A DNA stretch of 50,705 nucleotides from Methylohalomonas lacus (lineage in GTDB: Bacteria > Pseudomonadota > Gammaproteobacteria > Methylohalomonadales > Methylohalomonadaceae). Location of the stretch: NCBI RefSeq assembly GCF_024808875.1, contig NZ_JANUCT010000020.1, positions 1-50,705 of the forward strand, in the 5' to 3' direction. A program made the position numbers and the translations under genes. The notes beneath the pieces are model-generated. The model had not been told where the DNA came from. It worked only from the letters and a program-made list of their open reading frames with translations, and searched no databases. How positions within the stretch are numbered: the stretch's first letter is position 1; each line of letters opens with the position of its first letter. Of the stretch, positions 43,371 to 50,705 are shown one piece after another.

Positions 43371-44195
43371 TCAGCGGGTAATTCCGTATGATGACCTGTT
43401 AGTTCTGCCAACAACATGGTTAGCTATGTTTAGTTGCGTATGAGCATCACCGGACGGACCTGCCGGAGTTTCCGCGTTGACCCTGTGTAGATAGGGCAGC
43501 AGGCGCTCGGTTTCCTTCTTGACCACGGCATAACACTCGCAGCACAGCTTTTCCAGGTGGGGCCGGTCCAACACCGTGATATGACCACGGTTGTAATTGA
43601 TAACGCCGAGCTTCTGCAGCTTACCGGCCGCCTGGGTCACGCCTTCGCGGCGAACGCCCAGCATATTGGCGATCTGCTCCTGGGTCATGATCAACTGATT
43701 GCCCGGCAGCCGGTCCAGCGACAGCAGCAGCCAGCGGCACAGCTGCTGGTCGATCGTATGATATCGATTACAAACCGCGGTCTGGGCCGTTTGCGCGATC
43801 AGCGATTGTGTATAGCGCAGGAGCAGATTCATCATTTCGCCATGGCGATTGAACTCATCCTTGATCCAGCGTCCCGGTAACCGATAGGCACTGCCAGTGC
43901 TTAGCACAACGGCGCGGGTGGTGGTGCTCTCGCAGCCCATGAACAGGGCGACGCCGACAACGCCTTCGTTGCCGACCACCGAGATTTCCGTCGACGTGCC
44001 ATCCTCCATGACATAGAGCAGGGTGATGATCGAGTCGGTGGGAAAATAGACATAGCGCAAGGTGTCGCCAGACTCATACAGAACCTGGCCGAGCGACATA
44101 GACACGAGTTCGAGGCATGGACAAACACGCTGGCATACCTCGCCTGACAAATTGGCCAGCAGGTGGTTTTTTTGCAGGGCGTCGTTCTTGGGCAT
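43371..44195 (-). CDS. Crp/Fnr-family transcriptional regulator (paralogue 3)
   Basis: This regulator of about 274 residues is the tandem duplicate of the one at 42347-43090. The sensor (VYFPTDSIITLLYVMEDGTS) and helix-turn-helix (IMTQEQIANMLGVRREGVTQ) are kept. It differs in its C-terminus, which reads through the ancestral stop for some 33 residues (ETPAGPSGDAHTQLNIANHV on) up to the broken gene copy next to it. The ATG at 44195 with AGGAGGAAGTGAT before it is the best start; an open extension to 44306 lacks support. A Crp-type site and -10 box lie upstream. Confidence 0.88.
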   Translation of the reverse strand: MPKNDALQKNHLLANLSGEVCQRVCPCLELVSMSLGQVLYESGDTLRYVYFPTDSIITLLYVMEDGTSTEISVVGNEGVVGVALFMGCESTTTRAVVLSTGSAYRLPGRWIKDEFNRHGEMMNLLLRYTQSLIAQTAQTAVCNRYHTIDQQLCRWLLLSLDRLPGNQLIMTQEQIANMLGVRREGVTQAAGKLQKLGVINYNRGHITVLDRPHLEKLCCECYAVVKKETERLLPYLHRVNAETPAGPSGDAHTQLNIANHVVGRTNRSSYGITR

Positions 44196-44229
44196 ATCAC
44201 TTCCTCCTAGGAAGCATGCGATATTTAAA

Positions 44230-44272
44230 TTTATAGCAAAGGCCACCCACCCTGTGTGTTCGCTATAACACA
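44230..44272 (-). promoter_or_regulatory. Promoter with Crp-type site (copy E)
   Basis: TGTGTGTTCGCTATAACACA (44253-44272) is followed on the minus strand by a G-rich 17-bp spacer and TATAAA (44230-44235), in front of regulator 3. This is the same layout as before regulator 2. Confidence 0.55.
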
Positions 44273-44376
44273 TATAAAGCTTGCCTCTCCTCGGCCGACC
44301 CGGCACCGGATCATTAGTCTGCGTGCGCTGGCGTACAGACCTGTTAAGACACTGCGTTCACCCTGATTCAATCTGT

Positions 44377-44392
44377 CCCAATACGAATTGGG
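44377..44392. repeat. Conserved inverted repeat before the small membrane protein gene
   Basis: CCCAAT-ACGA-ATTGGG recurs as CCCAAT-ACGG-ATTGGG at 43274-43289 in the duplicated unit. It sits 28 bp upstream of the ATG and could be an operator or an RNA stem near the ribosome-binding site. Confidence 0.45.
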
Positions 44393-44419
44393 TTTGCACA
44401 GCAATAGGAGGTTGGAGCA

Positions 44420-44566
44420 ATGCTGGAAACAATCGTCGTCATTCTATTGATCCTGTGGGCATTGGGACTGGTTACGTCCTATTCCATGGGCGGACTTATT
44501 CATATTCTTCTGGTCATTGCGATCGTCGTGATATTACTTCGGGTGATCCAGGGTAGAAGGTTATGA
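44420..44566 (+). CDS. Small membrane protein, lmo0937 family (DUF5670-like)
   Basis: This 48-residue protein has two hydrophobic helices split by SYSMGGLIH and ends in a basic RVIQGRRL tail. That is the form of the lmo0937 family small membrane proteins, which are often stress-linked but whose function is unknown. It was found by direct translation, being too short for usual ORF cut-offs. The AGGAGG ribosome-binding site is excellent. A broken copy is at 43297-43366. Confidence 0.8.
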   Translation: MLETIVVILLILWALGLVTSYSMGGLIHILLVIAIVVILLRVIQGRRL

Positions 44567-44741
44567 TTTTTTCTCTCCGTCCTGTAATCACCTGTCTGGG
44601 TTTCAGCTGAAGCTCCAGGAAAAACCAATATGCCTGTTTCTAAAATAGCGGCACTAACTACTGAGCGTGAGATGCGATTCCTGCACTCCGGCATTCGGAA
44701 GTGAAGGATTCAGGCTTGATCAATCAGGCCAGGAGAAAACA

Positions 44742-45557
44742 ATGAGTCAACTGACACAGTTATTGAAAACGTGGCAAAATCGGGATTGTTGTGCACGTCT
44801 GACGAGCGCAATAGTGGTTCTATCCATGCTTGCAATCGGCGCCGGCGGCGGCAGCCGAGCGGTAATGGCTGACGACGTCGGCTATTGGAACAGTTCTTCC
44901 GGCAAGGTCTGGCGGAGTGGTTTCGGCGAATGCTGGCGTGGCGGACATTGGACTCCCGATATGGCCACGGAAGCCTGTGATCCGGACTTGATGGCACAGG
45001 CCGAACCGGACCCGGAACCGCAAGAGCAGGATGCCGATGGTGATGGCGTACCGGATGGCAGGGATGCCTGCCCCGGGACACCGCCGGGCGTCAAGGTAGA
45101 CAGCCGTGGTTGCCCGCTGGATGCCGATGGTGACGGTGTGGCCGATTACCTGGATCGTTGCGCGAATACTCCGGCCAATACCGAGGTTGACGAACATGGT
45201 TGCCCGCTGGCCGGCACAAAAATCTTCACGATTGAGGGTGTTCACTTTGCTTTCGACAGGTCTGAACTCCGCTCTGAAGCGAGGTCAACCCTGGATGAAG
45301 CGATCCGCGTACTGCGTGATAACCAGGGTGTAACGGTTGCCATCACGGGTCATACCGATAGTACCGGTAGTGACGCCTATAATCAGGACTTGTCCAAGCG
45401 CCGTGCCCAGTCCGTGCATGACTATATGGTAGCCCGTGGCATCGATGCGAATCGTCTTCGGGCTTATGGCCGTGGTGAGGCTGAACCGATTCGTACCAAT
45501 CAGACCGGGGAAGGACGCGCCGAGAACCGTCGTGTTGAGTTTGTTGTCGAGGAATAA
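44742..45557 (+). CDS. OmpA-family outer-membrane protein with thrombospondin type 3 repeats
   Basis: This 271-residue secreted protein has a signal region (TSAIVVLSMLAIGAGGGSRA), a Trp-rich segment (KVWRSGFGECWRGGHWTPDM), calcium-binding DxDxDGVxD repeats (DADGDGVPDGRDACPGTPPG and a second copy) and an OmpA C-terminal peptidoglycan-binding domain (VHFAFDRSELRSEA, ITGHTDSTGSDAYNQDLSKR, GEGRAENRRVEFV). It probably ties the outer membrane to peptidoglycan. The ATG at 44742 follows AGGAG. The region 44567-44741 upstream has only a 24-codon frame (44630-44704), not convincing. Confidence 0.9.
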   Translation: MSQLTQLLKTWQNRDCCARLTSAIVVLSMLAIGAGGGSRAVMADDVGYWNSSSGKVWRSGFGECWRGGHWTPDMATEACDPDLMAQAEPDPEPQEQDADGDGVPDGRDACPGTPPGVKVDSRGCPLDADGDGVADYLDRCANTPANTEVDEHGCPLAGTKIFTIEGVHFAFDRSELRSEARSTLDEAIRVLRDNQGVTVAITGHTDSTGSDAYNQDLSKRRAQSVHDYMVARGIDANRLRAYGRGEAEPIRTNQTGEGRAENRRVEFVVEE

Positions 45558-45587
45558 GCAAGGCACGAAGTAAAGCAATATGGGATT

Positions 45588-45614
45588 GCCCCGGCTTAAG
45601 CCGGGGCTTTTGTT
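45588..45614 (+). terminator. Rho-independent terminator of the OmpA-type gene
   Basis: GCCCCGGC-TTAA-GCCGGGGC followed by TTTTGTT lies 31 bp after the stop. Outside it, ATATGGGA and TCCCATAT (about 45578-45627) form a longer outer stem. Confidence 0.85.
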
Positions 45615-45732
45615 ACAGTCCCATATGGAGCTGTAACAGAAGATATTCAGCCCTGGTGCTCGGCCACCCGAGCATATCAACTCCGCCTTTGATTACCCCG
45701 GCGGATTATAGTCGTTCTGTTACGTCGTTCTG

Positions 45733-46206
45733 TTACTGGGCCCGGCGCTGTGCCGGATTTCCCGTAGACTCTTCCTGACTGAGCAGATTGGCCTTGATAC
45801 GCTCGAGTACCTGCATGATCTGATTGCATTCCGCATCAGACACATCCTGCAACGCCAGCTCGCGGGTTTCTTCGGCGAGCTTGCCCATATCCAGAAGAAT
45901 CGGTTCGGCCTTGGCCGTAAGATAAAGCGTCGTCGCGCGCCGATCGGTCGGATGGGCACGTCGCTCAACCCAGCCGGTGGCTTCCAGGCGGTCGACCAGA
46001 CGGCCCAGAGTAATCGGCTGGACTTCCAGCAATTCCGCCAGCGTGGCCTGGTTAATGCCTTCATTGCGCGACAGCACGCACAGAGCCTGCCACTGGGTCT
46101 GCGTCAGGCCCAGTTTCTGGGCACGGCGATTGAAATCGCGCCGCAACAGACGTGCTGTATCATGCAGCAGGCAGCCGAAATTCTGATTGGCGTGGTTTTC
46201 ACTCAT
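45733..46206 (-). CDS. MarR-family transcriptional regulator
   Basis: This 157-residue winged-helix regulator has LTQTQWQALCVLSRNEGINQ as the first helices, the recognition part ATLAELLEVQPITLGRLVDR and the wing ATGWVERRAHPTDRRATTLY with the family's DRR motif. It is divergent from the RND genes and very likely represses them until a ligand binds. A 13-bp palindrome and -10-like boxes lie in the shared 165-bp spacer. Confidence 0.9.
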   Translation of the reverse strand: MSENHANQNFGCLLHDTARLLRRDFNRRAQKLGLTQTQWQALCVLSRNEGINQATLAELLEVQPITLGRLVDRLEATGWVERRAHPTDRRATTLYLTAKAEPILLDMGKLAEETRELALQDVSDAECNQIMQVLERIKANLLSQEESTGNPAQRRAQ

Positions 46207-46246
46207 GGCCGGCTATATTACTCTCTGTTTGCACAATTATAATCAT

Positions 46247-46259
46247 GCTTATGATAAGC
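46247..46259. promoter_or_regulatory. Palindromic operator candidate for MarR regulator
   Basis: GCTTAT-G-ATAAGC is a perfect palindrome in the gap between the MarR gene and the efflux genes, overlapping a second repeat ATCAT-GCTT-ATGAT at 46242-46255. A TATAAT lies at 46238-46243. This fits a MarR operator, though binding is inferred. Confidence 0.5.
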
Positions 46260-46371
46260 TGAATTTATAAGATAATATCATTTCCAGGCAGCGTCGGTGC
46301 TCCCGAGTTGGCGACTGCGCCGATCGCTTTACATGGACTGTATTTTACCAATCTGATCAAATGGTTATGAC

Positions 46372-47475
46372 ATGTTTTTGCGCTTGATTCTCATGCTCCT
46401 GATCGTCGGCGGCATTATCGGCGGCGTGTACTACATGAAAATGCAGCAGTGGGAGGCCATGAGTGAAATGGCCGAACAGGGCCAGCCCCCGGCCACCATT
46501 GCCAGCACCACCGTCACCGAGGAAAGCTGGCAACCGCGACTCAACTCGGTGGGCAGCATGGTGGCCGTCAACGACGTTTCTGTCACCAACGAGGTCCCCG
46601 GCATCGTCGAGGAAATCCAGTTCGAATCGGGCCAGCGGGTGGAAAAAGGCGATGTACTGCTGCAGATCGACGATAACGTCGATCGCGCCCAGCTTGAAGG
46701 CCTGAAAGCCGATCTGCAGCTCGCCCAGGTCCAGTTCGATCGAGCCGCCAAGCTGGTCAAGGAGCGTACGGTTTCCCAGTCGGAGTTCGACGAGGCCAAG
46801 GCGCGGCTGGAAAGCGCCAGGGCCAACCTGGCTTCCAGCAAAGCGGAGATGGTGAAAAAAAGTATCCGCGCGCCCTTTTCCGGCATCATCGGCATCCGCC
46901 AGATCGATCTCGGCCAGTATCTGGCCGCCGGTTCCGAGATCGCACCGCTGCAGTCGCTGGATCCGATTTATGTCGACTACACACTGCCCGAGCGCCATCT
47001 GTCGGACCTGAGTGTCGGTCAGACCATCGATCTGAATGTGCAGGCCTATCCCGGTCAGACCTTTAGCGGTCGTATAGAGGCGCTGAACCCCGGTATCGAC
47101 CCCGGTACGCGCTCGATCCATATTCGCGGGGTTCTCGACAATCCCGACGGCACGCTACGACCGGGCATGTTCGCCGAAATACGCACCCTGCTGTCCGAAC
47201 AGAACGACATACTGACCCTGCCGCAACAGGCTATCACCTACGCACCGTACGGCGACTCCGTATTCGTCATCGAGGAGCAGGACGGCCAGAAGGTCGTGCA
47301 GCGCCGGCAAGTCAAGACCGGTGCCGTTCGCAACGGCCGGGTCGAGATACTGGAAGGCCTGGAACTCGGCGATGAAGTTGCCAGCGCCGGCCAGAACAAG
47401 CTGCGTAACGGCCAGCCCGTGCAGATCAATAACGACATCGAGGTCAATGACAAGGACGCAGTGAGCTCACCGTGA
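46372..47475 (+). CDS. RND efflux periplasmic adaptor (membrane fusion protein)
   Basis: The protein has 367 residues with an N-terminal membrane helix (FLRLILMLLIVGGIIGGVYY). It then has the lipoyl/biotinyl half (QFESGQRVEKGDVLLQIDDN), a coiled-coil hairpin, a second lipoyl half (IRAPFSGIIGIRQIDLGQYL) and a beta-barrel. It links the pump at 47472 to an outer-membrane channel (none seen here). Its TGA overlaps the pump's GTG start (GTGA). Confidence 0.92.
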   Translation: MFLRLILMLLIVGGIIGGVYYMKMQQWEAMSEMAEQGQPPATIASTTVTEESWQPRLNSVGSMVAVNDVSVTNEVPGIVEEIQFESGQRVEKGDVLLQIDDNVDRAQLEGLKADLQLAQVQFDRAAKLVKERTVSQSEFDEAKARLESARANLASSKAEMVKKSIRAPFSGIIGIRQIDLGQYLAAGSEIAPLQSLDPIYVDYTLPERHLSDLSVGQTIDLNVQAYPGQTFSGRIEALNPGIDPGTRSIHIRGVLDNPDGTLRPGMFAEIRTLLSEQNDILTLPQQAITYAPYGDSVFVIEEQDGQKVVQRRQVKTGAVRNGRVEILEGLELGDEVASAGQNKLRNGQPVQINNDIEVNDKDAVSSP

Positions 47476-50400
47476 AGTTTACCGATATATTTATAAAACG
47501 CCCGGTTCTCGCCAGCGTTATCAGCCTGCTGATCCTCGTGATCGGCCTGCGTGCGATCGGCGAAATGGAAGTGCGTCAGTACCCCAAGACCGAGAATACG
47601 GTCGTCACGATCACGACGCCCTACCCCGGCGCCAGCAGCGAGCTGGTCAAGGGCTTCATTACGACGCCGCTGCAGCAGGCCATCGCCGAGGCCGACGGTA
47701 TCGACTACATGCTGTCGCGCAGCCTCCAGGGGCAATCGGTGATCGAGGCACACATGGATCTCAACTACGACGCCAACGATGCCGTCTCCGAGATCCAGGC
47801 CAAGGTCGCCAGCCAGCGCAATGTCCTGCCGGAAGAGGCCGAGAGCCCGATCATCGACAGTACTACCGGCGACAGCACGGCGCTGATGTACCACGCCTAC
47901 TACAGCGAAAGCATGTCACCGTCGCAGGTCACCGACTACCTGCTGCGCGTGGTCCAGCCCAAGCTGCAGGCACTGCCGGGCATTTCCAAGGCGGAAATCA
48001 TCGGTAACAAGACCTATGCCATGCGCATCTGGCTGGATTCGGAACGCATGACCGCATTGGGCGTAACCGCCAATGATGTCGCTCGGGTACTGAGTTCGAA
48101 CAACTACCTGGCTGGTATCGGCAAGACCAAGGGACCGTTCATCTCCATCGATCTGTCATCGACCACGGATGTCAGCGACCCGGACGACTTCAACAACCTG
48201 GTAGTGCGTGCCGAGAACGGCACGCTGGTACGCCTGCGCGACATCGCGACCACGGAACTGGGTTCCGAAACCTACGATTCGCTCAACTGGTACAAGGGCA
48301 AACCTGCAATCTTCATCGGTATCGAGCCGACACCGGGCGCCAATCCGCTGACCGTGGCCCAGGCCGTACATGACGTCATGCCCGAGATCCAGTCGCAGCT
48401 GCCGGAGGGCATGGAAGGGCTTATCGCCTACGATGCCAGTGTGTTTATCGAGGATTCGATCAAGGAAGTCTTCAAGACCCTGGGTGAAGCGGTATTAATC
48501 GTGCTACTGGTGATCTACCTGTCACTGGGCTCGCTGCGTGCGGCAATCATCCCGTCGGTCGCCGTACCCTTGTCACTGATCGGCGGTGCCTTCCTCATGC
48601 TGCTCATGGGTTTCTCGATCAACCTGCTTACGCTGCTGTCGATGGTGCTGGCGATTGGTCTGGTGGTGGATGACGCGATCATCGTTGTCGAGAACGTGCA
48701 CCGGCACATCGAGGAAGGCAAGACGCGCCTGCAGGCAGCCCTGATGGGCGCGCGCGAACTGGCCGTGCCGATCATCGCCATGACAACGACAATCATCGCC
48801 GTGTACGCACCGATCGGCTTCATGGGCGGTCTGGTCGGTTCGTTGTTCACGGAATTCGCCTTCGCCCTGTCCGGCGCCGTGCTGATCTCCGGCGTGGTGG
48901 CGCTGACGCTGTCGCCGATGCTGGCTTCCAAGGTACTGAAGGACGATCATCATCCGGGGCCGTTCGAGCGCGGTGTCGAGCGGTTCTTTACCGGTCTGGC
49001 GAACGGCTACCAGCGTACGCTGCACAACACGCTGAACTACATTCCGGTCACCATCGTATTCGGCTTTATCGTGCTGGCGAGCATTTATTTCATGTTCATC
49101 ACCAGCCAGAACGAGCTGGCACCGACCGAGGACCAGAGCATTCTGTTCTTCCAGGCGGAAGGTCCGAAGACCGCCAATATCGACTACACCCAGGCTTACG
49201 GTCGTCAGATTCAGGAAGCCTTCGAGACGATTCCCGAGTACCAGGAAAGCTTCTACATCCTCGGTCAGGGTAACGAGTCGAACGTGATTTTCGGTGGCTT
49301 CAAGATGCCACCGGTCTCCGAGCGTGAACGCTCACAGATGGAAGTCATGCCGGACGTACAGGCGGCTCTGGCTGATAATCCCGGATTCAACATTGGCATA
49401 TTTCCGCGCCCCAGCCTGCCCAGTGCCAGCCGCGGCCTGCCGGTGCAATTCACGATTGTCACGGATGCCGCATACGATGATCTCAACCGGGTTGCCGATG
49501 AACTGCTGGGGCCAGCCATGCAGAGCGGCAATTTCATGTTCCTGAAAAAGTCCATTGACATGGATCGGCCGATGATGAAGGTCGTCATCAACCGTGATCG
49601 CGCCGGTGATCTCGGCATCAGCATGCAGCAAATCGGCCAGAACCTGGCCGGCATGCTGGGCGAAAACTACGTCAACCGCTTCAGCCTGCAGGGTCGCAGT
49701 TACAAGGTCATCCCGCAGGTCGAACGCGAGCAGCGCCTCGATGCGGACATGCTGAGCAATTATTACATCGAAACCGCCGGCGGCGACCTGGTACCGATGG
49801 ACAGCCTGGTCAGTTTCGAGCAGACCGTGCAGCCGAGCATGCGGACCCAGTTCAATCAGTTGAACTCACTGACGCTGGAGGGCATTCCCGCACCGGGACA
49901 CAGCATGGGGGATGTCATCAGTTATCTGCAGAACCAGGCGGACGAAATACTGCCGAACAATTACAGTTACGACTATCAGGGTGAATCCCGCCAGTATGCC
50001 CAACAGGGCAGCGCGCTGGTGCTGACCTTCTTCCTGTCACTGCTGGTGATTTACCTGGTGCTGGCGGCCCAGTTCGAAAGCTGGCGCGATCCACTCATCA
50101 TCCTGATGTCGGTACCGATGACCATTGCCGGCGCGCTGGTATTCATCACGCTCGGCTTCGCCACGGTCAACATCTACACCCAGGTGGGACTGATTACTCT
50201 CATTGGTGTGATCGCGAAGAACGGCATTCTGATCGTCGAGTTTGCCAACAAGCTACAAATCGACAAACAACTGAACAAACGCCAGGCCGTTGAAGAAGCC
50301 TCGGCCATCCGCCTGCGACCGATCCTGATGACTTCGGTCGCCCTGATCGTCGCCATGGTGCCGCTGCTGTTGGCGTCCGGTCCCGGCGCCGTCAGCCGTT

Positions 50401-50564
50401 TCCACATCGGCCTTGTGATCGCCACCGGCCTCGGCATTGGTACGCTGTTCACGCTGTTCGTGGTGCCGGCAGTCTACTGCCTGTTCGCTCGCGACCACGT
50501 CAAGCAGCATGAACAGGAAATGGCCGCCGAGGTACCGGATGACGATCCATCACCGGCGCATTGA
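47472..50564 (+). CDS. RND efflux transporter permease (AcrB/MexF-like)
   Basis: This 1030-residue inner-membrane pump is of the hydrophobe/amphiphile efflux type. A signature start FIKRPVLASVISLLILVIGL, two large periplasmic loops and twelve membrane helices are visible. The proton-relay region LAIGLVVDDAIIVVENVHRH is in helix 4 and LIGVIAKNGILIVEFANKLQ in helix 10. The GTG start at 47472 overlaps the adaptor stop, so the pair is coupled. Substrates are unknown; the MarR gene divergent to it is the likely control. Confidence 0.95.
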   Translation: MKFTDIFIKRPVLASVISLLILVIGLRAIGEMEVRQYPKTENTVVTITTPYPGASSELVKGFITTPLQQAIAEADGIDYMLSRSLQGQSVIEAHMDLNYDANDAVSEIQAKVASQRNVLPEEAESPIIDSTTGDSTALMYHAYYSESMSPSQVTDYLLRVVQPKLQALPGISKAEIIGNKTYAMRIWLDSERMTALGVTANDVARVLSSNNYLAGIGKTKGPFISIDLSSTTDVSDPDDFNNLVVRAENGTLVRLRDIATTELGSETYDSLNWYKGKPAIFIGIEPTPGANPLTVAQAVHDVMPEIQSQLPEGMEGLIAYDASVFIEDSIKEVFKTLGEAVLIVLLVIYLSLGSLRAAIIPSVAVPLSLIGGAFLMLLMGFSINLLTLLSMVLAIGLVVDDAIIVVENVHRHIEEGKTRLQAALMGARELAVPIIAMTTTIIAVYAPIGFMGGLVGSLFTEFAFALSGAVLISGVVALTLSPMLASKVLKDDHHPGPFERGVERFFTGLANGYQRTLHNTLNYIPVTIVFGFIVLASIYFMFITSQNELAPTEDQSILFFQAEGPKTANIDYTQAYGRQIQEAFETIPEYQESFYILGQGNESNVIFGGFKMPPVSERERSQMEVMPDVQAALADNPGFNIGIFPRPSLPSASRGLPVQFTIVTDAAYDDLNRVADELLGPAMQSGNFMFLKKSIDMDRPMMKVVINRDRAGDLGISMQQIGQNLAGMLGENYVNRFSLQGRSYKVIPQVEREQRLDADMLSNYYIETAGGDLVPMDSLVSFEQTVQPSMRTQFNQLNSLTLEGIPAPGHSMGDVISYLQNQADEILPNNYSYDYQGESRQYAQQGSALVLTFFLSLLVIYLVLAAQFESWRDPLIILMSVPMTIAGALVFITLGFATVNIYTQVGLITLIGVIAKNGILIVEFANKLQIDKQLNKRQAVEEASAIRLRPILMTSVALIVAMVPLLLASGPGAVSRFHIGLVIATGLGIGTLFTLFVVPAVYCLFARDHVKQHEQEMAAEVPDDDPSPAH

Positions 50565-50576
50565 GGCTGGTTGATT

Positions 50577-50606
50577 GGTGGGAGCGGCGACCTCGCCGCG
50601 AACTTC
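50577..50606. repeat. REP-like palindromic element
   Basis: GGTGGGAGCGGCGACCTCGC followed by CGCGAAC just after the pump gene reads like the widespread REP-type extragenic repeats, with GCGGCGA and TCGCCGC arms. Only one copy is seen in the window. The remaining 100 bp to the end hold nothing recognisable. Confidence 0.5.
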
Positions 50607-50705
50607 AAACCGTCATCCTATGCTTGCAGCAACTCTGTGGTCATAGGATATTGCTATAGAGCCAGGGGCGGGGAACAAGGCCGAGTCCGTCATCAGTCGC
50701 TGAAG

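Noticed and set aside
44630-44704. 24-codon frame between the small membrane protein and OmpA genes
   Set aside because: Too short and without a recognisable feature, although a weak AGGA precedes it.
46357-47121. 254-codon minus-strand frame
   Set aside because: Antisense shadow of the membrane fusion protein gene, caused by GC-rich codon bias.
47238-47894. 218-codon minus-strand frame
   Set aside because: Antisense shadow across the adaptor and pump genes.

Overview
The window looks like chromosome from a gram-negative, probably gammaproteobacterial, environmental organism. It has the outer-membrane polysaccharide export machinery and the full gene signature of the exosortase A (XrtA/EpsH) PEP-CTERM system: PrsK/PrsR, PrsT, XrtA with its associated ATPase, beta-barrel, tyrosine autokinase, deacetylase and amidotransferase. 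It also has three Crp/Fnr regulators, an OmpA-type protein and an RND pump. I cannot name a genus from sequence alone, and I saw no tRNA, rRNA or CRISPR array.

Layout. 1-318 is the end of an IS5-like element. 331-930 (minus) is a PEP-CTERM protein, the probable XrtA substrate, with a good sigma-54 promoter at 997-1012. 1356-6739 (plus) holds a GC-richer run of glycosyltransferases and a polysaccharide deacetylase. 7184-18565 is a visibly A+T-rich accessory block: Wzy-like polymerase/ligase, glycosyltransferases, a CapK/PaaK-like adenylate-forming enzyme, a secreted protein of unknown function, a Wzx flippase, and an unusual ATP-grasp + acetyltransferase-like fusion. 18784-32270 (minus) is the conserved XrtA core: prsK-prsR, Wza-like export lipoprotein, chain-length protein, tyrosine autokinase, beta-barrel, ATPase, deacetylase, XrtA and amidotransferase. 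32728-37329 (plus) holds the initiating sugar-phosphate transferase, two small ORFs and prsT. 37401-40885 holds galE and a dehydrogenase/epimerase pair for uronic-acid sugar nucleotides. 40886-44566 is a regulatory region with three Crp/Fnr paralogues, a tandem duplication, a small membrane protein and a predicted small RNA. 44742-50564 holds an OmpA-family protein, a MarR regulator and a two-gene RND efflux system.

How it fits together. The initiating transferase loads the first sugar onto the lipid carrier. The glycosyltransferases extend it using activated sugars, some made by the 37-41 kb genes. Wzx and Wzy flip and polymerise it, and the Wza/Wzc/beta-barrel proteins export it. XrtA processes PEP-CTERM proteins that act with the matrix. 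PrsK/PrsR (a sigma-54 activator) probably drives the PEP-CTERM gene.

The least expected signals are: (i) a repeated 20-bp Crp-type site. At three places it sits 16-17 bp upstream of a -10 box, twice in front of Crp/Fnr genes and once in front of a predicted, previously unannotated ~115-nt structured small RNA (41196-41310, minus); two more copies lie in exopolysaccharide gene gaps. (ii) A tandem duplication of a crp + small-membrane-protein module in which one copy of the small gene is wrecked. (iii) The ATP-grasp/acetyltransferase fusion. All functions are inferred from motifs and context; no search was run.
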